A stretch of 64,000 nt of DNA. It comes from Paraburkholderia flagellata (GTDB lineage: Bacteria; Pseudomonadota; Gammaproteobacteria; Burkholderiales; Burkholderiaceae). A program made the translations under genes and the position numbers. The notes beneath the pieces were generated by a model. That model worked only from the letters and a program-made list of their open reading frames with translations, had not been told where the DNA came from and searched no databases. Where the stretch lies: the NCBI RefSeq assembly GCF_021390645.1, contig NZ_JAJEJT010000002.1:2042976-2106975 (forward strand), given 5' to 3'. Shown here one piece after another: positions 60,918-64,000 of the stretch; the stretch's first letter is position 1; each line of letters opens with the position of its first letter.

Positions 60918-62123
60918 TCAGGAAGCCTGTTCGTGCGAATGCTTGCCTGCCATGAAGCGCGCGTACGCCGCAAACTTCGACTCCCCCGTTCCCGACGTGT
61001 GCTCGCACTCCGGGCAAGTGAATTCGAAACCATCGTCCACTTCGGACAACTCCGGTTCCCCTTCGTGACAGTTTGGACAACGCGCCGGCAACGCGACGTG
61101 CCCATCGACCGAGGTGCCGAGACTCGCCAACTCGGTTTCGCCTAGCCGGCCGGCGGCGGCGAGTGAACAGAGCACGGCCGCGACGGAAGCATCGAGTCCT
61201 TTCTGGCCGCGCAACGCAGTGACCTGCAGGGTGAGCTCATCCACCTCGTCGGACCGCTCGCGCAGTACGGCGTCGAGCCGGTCGGCGCGGGCCTTCGCCG
61301 TCGCCAATTGCTGGATGAAATCGAATTCCTTCTTGCTGGCATCACGCTGGGCCGACTGCCAGGTCGACGACATCGTGCGCAACGAGTCCAGTTCGACCAG
61401 CATGGGCTTGACGCGCCGTTCGGCCTCGGCGAGCGCATCCTTGATCTGTTGCGCATAGTGCTCGGTGCTTTTGCGCATTTCCTCGTGCAAGCCGTCGATG
61501 CGATCACGCAAACCCGCATTGGTCATCTGTTCCGCTTCGACCCGTTTGCGCAGCGCGTCGTTTTCCGTCTCCAGACGCTGTATCAGCACGTCGCGGTTGC
61601 CATGTGCTGCGGCGCCTTGTGCGGACGCCGCGGCAAGCTGGCTTTCGAGTTCGCGGACCCGCTCATAGGCCGCTTCCACGCGTGCTTCGCTGCGTTGCAA
61701 CATTTCATCGGCCGCCGAGCGACGGGCTTCGGCCTCCCGGGTTGCCTGCTCGGCATCGATGCGACCGGCTTCGAATTCCGCGCGTTCGGCCTGCAAGGCA
61801 TCGCCCGCAAGCGCCAGTGCTTCCTCAAAAAGTGCGCCAAGCAGTTCGCCGGCGCGTTCTTCCAGTGCGGGCGGAATCGCCCCAGCGCCCACACGCACTT
61901 TTGACGTCGCGCGAATGCGCTGCCAGAAAAGCTCGATGTCTTTGGGGATGTCGCTCGCACTGCCTGTCTGGGTCAACTCACGGACGGCAGCCATCGAAGG
62001 TTTGATCTCGAAATCGAAGAACAAGCGTTTGCAGGCATGTAAGGAAAGCTCCTGCCTGCGTGCGCCGTTGTTGCGCAAATTCTCGATTTCTTCGCGGATT
62101 GCCTGGCGGTCCTGGTCTCGCAT
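60918..62123 (-). CDS. KfrA-type DNA-binding protein with coiled coil and C-terminal zinc ribbon
   Basis: The start at 62123 (MRDQDRQAIREEIENLRNNG) gives 401 residues. Residues about 1-110 match the KfrA N-terminal DNA-binding domain (SMAAVRELTQTGSASDIPKDIELFWQRIR). A long coiled coil follows at about 110-325 (LQRSEARVEAAYERVRELESQL, LRDRIDGLHEEMRKSTEHY). The C-terminus has two cysteine pairs, CPNC (near 349/352) and CPEC (near 370/373), that should bind zinc. KfrA proteins of plasmids regulate their own gene and support segregation and nucleoid structure. The zinc ribbon is an addition to the usual layout. It borders the candidate origin. Confidence 0.88.
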   Translation of the reverse strand: MRDQDRQAIREEIENLRNNGARRQELSLHACKRLFFDFEIKPSMAAVRELTQTGSASDIPKDIELFWQRIRATSKVRVGAGAIPPALEERAGELLGALFEEALALAGDALQAERAEFEAGRIDAEQATREAEARRSAADEMLQRSEARVEAAYERVRELESQLAAASAQGAAAHGNRDVLIQRLETENDALRKRVEAEQMTNAGLRDRIDGLHEEMRKSTEHYAQQIKDALAEAERRVKPMLVELDSLRTMSSTWQSAQRDASKKEFDFIQQLATAKARADRLDAVLRERSDEVDELTLQVTALRGQKGLDASVAAVLCSLAAAGRLGETELASLGTSVDGHVALPARCPNCHEGEPELSEVDDGFEFTCPECEHTSGTGESKFAAYARFMAGKHSHEQAS

Positions 62124-62272
62124 ATTCGTCTTCTCGGCGGGGGAGTGGACGAATAATAACAAATTACGTTCTATTTGCTACGTTTTTGAGTGTTGGGATT
62201 GTCGGGGGTGACTCACTGGCGTTCTGTAGGCGTTTTTGGTCAGTGCACGACGAGATCAGCTCGACCAGTCCG

Positions 62273-62296
62273 TGAAACAAATCGAAGTTTGTTTCA
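62273..62296. promoter_or_regulatory. Perfect inverted repeat, candidate KfrA operator
   Basis: TGAAACAAA and TTTGTTTCA flank TCGAAG, a perfect nine-base inverted repeat 150 bases upstream of the kfrA-like start. KfrA proteins bind inverted repeats at their own promoter. The GTTTC/GAAAC core also recalls parS sites, but the spacing and centre do not fit them. Confidence 0.65.
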
Positions 62297-62501
62297 TAAG
62301 CCCTTGTAAACGCGCGGGTTTTTAGCCTGATTGTAAGGCTATCCGTTGTTTCACGCGAGCGGACTCAAGAATCTGCGCTGGCGGTTGGATTGGAATGTGG
62401 ATATCTCGGATAGCTCGCGAGGCGATTCTTGCTTGAGAGATATAAAAGTAAACACCCTTGATACCGGTTAAAAACGTTAACGCCACGGCAAATCCTTACC
62501 T

Positions 62502-62630
62502 GGTGGGGCTTTCCGGCCGATCAGGTGAAGCTTTACGGGACCCTGGGTGAGTGCTTGCGGGAAAGTTGGGTGACGGGCTTCGGGAACGCCGGTGAGCCGC
62601 TACAGGAAAGGACGTGAGCGGGTTCAGGAG
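62502..62630 (+). repeat. Tandem iteron-like array, six units at a 22-base period
   Basis: Units start at 62502 (weak), 62524, 62546, 62569, 62591 and 62613, spaced 22, 22, 23, 22 and 22 bases. Each is a variant of GGTGAG-N6-CGGGAG (for example GGTGAG-TGCTTG-CGGGAA). A 22-base period places all units on the same face of the helix, as in iteron arrays that bind plasmid and chromid initiators. Confidence 0.82.
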
Positions 62631-62657
62631 CGGGTGGATTCTTGACTTCCCGGCAAG

Positions 62658-63881
62658 GGTGAGACGATACGGGAGGCCGCGGTCAGGCAGGTCGCGAGTA
62701 GCTGGGCTCGGCTGCGATGTTACGGGAAATGCAACGGTGAGCGGGTTCGGGAGCGCGGATTCGTGCCATTTTTCGGCTGAATCGAGTGGTTGCAGCGCTT
62801 GGGGTGAGAAGTATCGGGAAAAAATGCGGATCGAAGGTGAAGTTTTTCGGGAGTCGAAGCCCGAAATCGGGCGAAATGGGGCCTTCGAGGGACGAAAGGT
62901 GAGCTTTTTCGGGGGGCTTGCAGCGATCCGAGCGGATCTCCCGGCTGCTTGCAACGCGTCGCCGGGGACTTCTCGCGGCGAAAGGTGAGGATTTTCGGGA
63001 GATTTCCGCAGTGCGGCGAAACCAGCGGCGTCCATCCGGGCCAGGAAGGATAAGGTGAGGCTTTTCGGGGGCGATTTTCCGCAGATTTCATGCCTAAGGT
63101 GAGCAAATTCGGGAGAAAGTTGGTGTTCACTGCGCTGTAGACGCCGAGATTACGCGGGTGCTGGTGGTGTTTCTCTCGGTTGAAATCCTGCTTGGGTGAG
63201 ATTATTCAGGAGCGGTCTTTCGGCAAGCGCGTATTTGTCTGCTTGTTCCGTCGTTGCTTGAGGTGAGGTGATACGGGAGCCGAGATCGCATTCCCGGACC
63301 TGCCTCGCATGTGGATAAGTCACGGAATTCATTGGTTTTTTCTTTTCGATGGCATGAGAGGTGAGGGTTTCCGGGAGGCACCGTGACGGTGCGGTGCAAC
63401 CGTACCGGGACGCAAAAGGTGAGGACTTTCGGGAGCCGAGGCGGCCTGGCAGCCGCTGCGACGGCCTTTCGGTGCGGACTGATATGTTTGGTGAGCGCGG
63501 CAATAGGTGAGAATTTTCAGGATACGTTAGGGCTCGCGTTGGCGAAACCTCGACAAATTTGGGCTTCGATCGCCAAATCGCGCAGCCTTTGCCCCGCAAT
63601 GGGGGACTTTCTGCCGGTCTCGCACGAGCGACGCGCCGTGTTTTGCTGCAGTGCGATCGAATTGCAGCGGAATCTTTAGTCAGCGACCGGTCGGAGCCTG
63701 GATTTCGCTGCCTACGACGGAATTTTCTCACCGGCCACACGAAAATATTTGAGGTGAGCCGATACGGGAGTTGATGGCGACCCTTGGTGCACTGGCGCAA
63801 ATACGGGATCGGGCCGGACCGTGCATGACGCAAAGCGCCCCGCTGGATGGGCGTCTGGCCAAAGGTGAGGCAATACGGGAA
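62658..63881 (+). repeat. Extended array of the 18-base element, 15 further copies
   Basis: Copies start at 62658, 62736, 62803, 62836, 62898, 62984, 63054, 63098, 63195, 63262, 63360, 63418, 63506, 63753 and 63864, all in plus orientation. Eight match all twelve fixed bases of GGTGAG-N6-CGGGAG (62658, 62736, 62984, 63098, 63262, 63360, 63418, 63753). The spacer is T-rich (GATTTT, CTTTTT, GCTTTT) or ends in ATA. Weak relatives occur at 62711 and, inverted, at 63715; lone GGTGAG halves occur at 63490 and near 63890 and 63927. Confidence 0.88.
63310..63318 (-). promoter_or_regulatory. Perfect DnaA box inside the 18-base array
   Basis: TGTGGATAA is the exact reverse complement of the DnaA box TTATCCACA. 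It lies between two perfect 18-base elements (63262 and 63360). One DnaA box next to initiator repeats is typical of iteron plasmid and secondary-chromosome origins. Confidence 0.75.
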
Positions 63882-64000
63882 GGTGTCGCGGTGAGCGGCG
63901 CGCGCGATGCGCGCATCACCGGCAATGGTGAGAGAGGCCCTATAGACGCCCATCACCACAGACGGTATCCTTTCGCGAAATTCTCTCCTCGACCCGACGC

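Larger units (their letters stand above)
62124..64000. other. Candidate replication origin of a secondary chromosome, gene-free to the window end
   Basis: No gene is credible in these 1.9 kb. From left to right there are a perfect inverted repeat (62273-62296), an AT-richer part with GATATAAAAGTAAACACC-like sequence (about 62290-62490), a tandem array of 18-base elements with 22-base period (62502-62630), and a looser set of the same element up to 63881. A perfect DnaA box lies at 63310-63318. Direct repeats, a DnaA box and an AT-rich flank together are the usual parts of an iteron origin. The initiator gene is not in the window. Origin function is inferred. Confidence 0.7.

Noticed and set aside
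62273..62296. parS centromere site
   Set aside because: Burkholderia parS sites as I recall them have other cores (for example around CACGTG or GCGC). This repeat has a TCGAAG centre. No parS-like palindrome was found in the window.
62502..63881. CRISPR array or REP/BIME elements
   Set aside because: Spacing is irregular beyond the first units, the repeat is only 18 bases with an open centre, and the element is not palindromic, so neither CRISPR nor REP fits.
62496..63959. Open frames in the candidate origin region
   Set aside because: They are made of translated repeats, have no ribosome sites and overlap one another; no plausible protein results.
1..64000. rRNA, tRNA, insertion sequences and transposases
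   Set aside because: None were recognised on either strand by eye; short or degenerate ones cannot be excluded without a search.

Overview
The window reads as the origin-proximal end of a secondary chromosome (or chromid/megaplasmid) of a Burkholderiaceae bacterium, most likely Paraburkholderia, Caballeronia or a close relative. The reasons are the high GC, the dense Burkholderia-style gene content, kbl-tdh next to the end of the window (I recall this pair lying near the chromosome 2 origin in Burkholderia), a KfrA-type DNA-binding protein, and a 1.9 kb gene-free tail packed with short direct repeats and a perfect DnaA box. The genus call is inference. The origin call rests on sequence features but has not been tested.

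Layout. 0-3 kb: partial chemotaxis receptor, GNAT acetyltransferase, AraC regulator, LysE exporter. 3-8 kb: solo cobF, then a Fur-box-controlled iron-uptake operon (fiu-piuC-PepSY protein). 8-11.5 kb: LysR regulator divergent from a gallate dioxygenase, then an orphan GltI-like binding protein. 12-19.5 kb: PAS-containing chemoreceptor, DedA-rhodanese fusion, cNMP-binding/flavin reductase fusion, YcaQ-type glycosylase. 20-27 kb: thioredoxin, then the homoprotocatechuate meta-cleavage operon hpaG1-G2-E-D-F-H-I with divergent hpaR. 27-31 kb: MarR, class II aldolase, PanE-like reductase and MFS transporter, an uncharacterised catabolic set. 31-38 kb: large MscS-type channel, FKBP isomerase, and an ABC transporter preceded by about 1.2 kb without a long gene that holds two candidate leader ORFs. 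39-48 kb: two small Burkholderia proteins, an MFS exporter and a molybdenum module (ModE regulator, NifQ-like protein, molbindin, WtpA/ModA-like binding protein, fused ModB-ModC, a DUF2325 protein), with three ModE-box-like sites. 48-56 kb: hypothetical coiled-coil protein, Dsb-like protein, outer membrane protein, TetR/DUF1348 pair with twin operators, AraC regulator with an EamA exporter, YceI lipoprotein. 56-62 kb: tdh-kbl with a divergent XRE-cupin regulator, a gene behind a LexA box, a degenerate tyrosine recombinase and a KfrA-zinc ribbon protein. 62.1-64 kb: candidate origin.

The most striking signal is one 18-base element, GGTGAG-N6-CGGGAG. About twenty copies, all in the same orientation, fill 62.5-63.9 kb. 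They begin as a tandem array with a 22-base period, as in iteron origins. Fourteen further close matches (11 or 12 of 12 fixed bases) lie dispersed through the window, every one between genes, in groups near 20, 34, 48-51 and 61 kb. The element is not palindromic, so it is not a REP hairpin. It looks like the binding site of a replication initiator or an origin-linked chromosome-organising protein, with outlying sites that could titrate or time it. No Rep, ParA, ParB or parS is visible; they probably lie just beyond 64,000.
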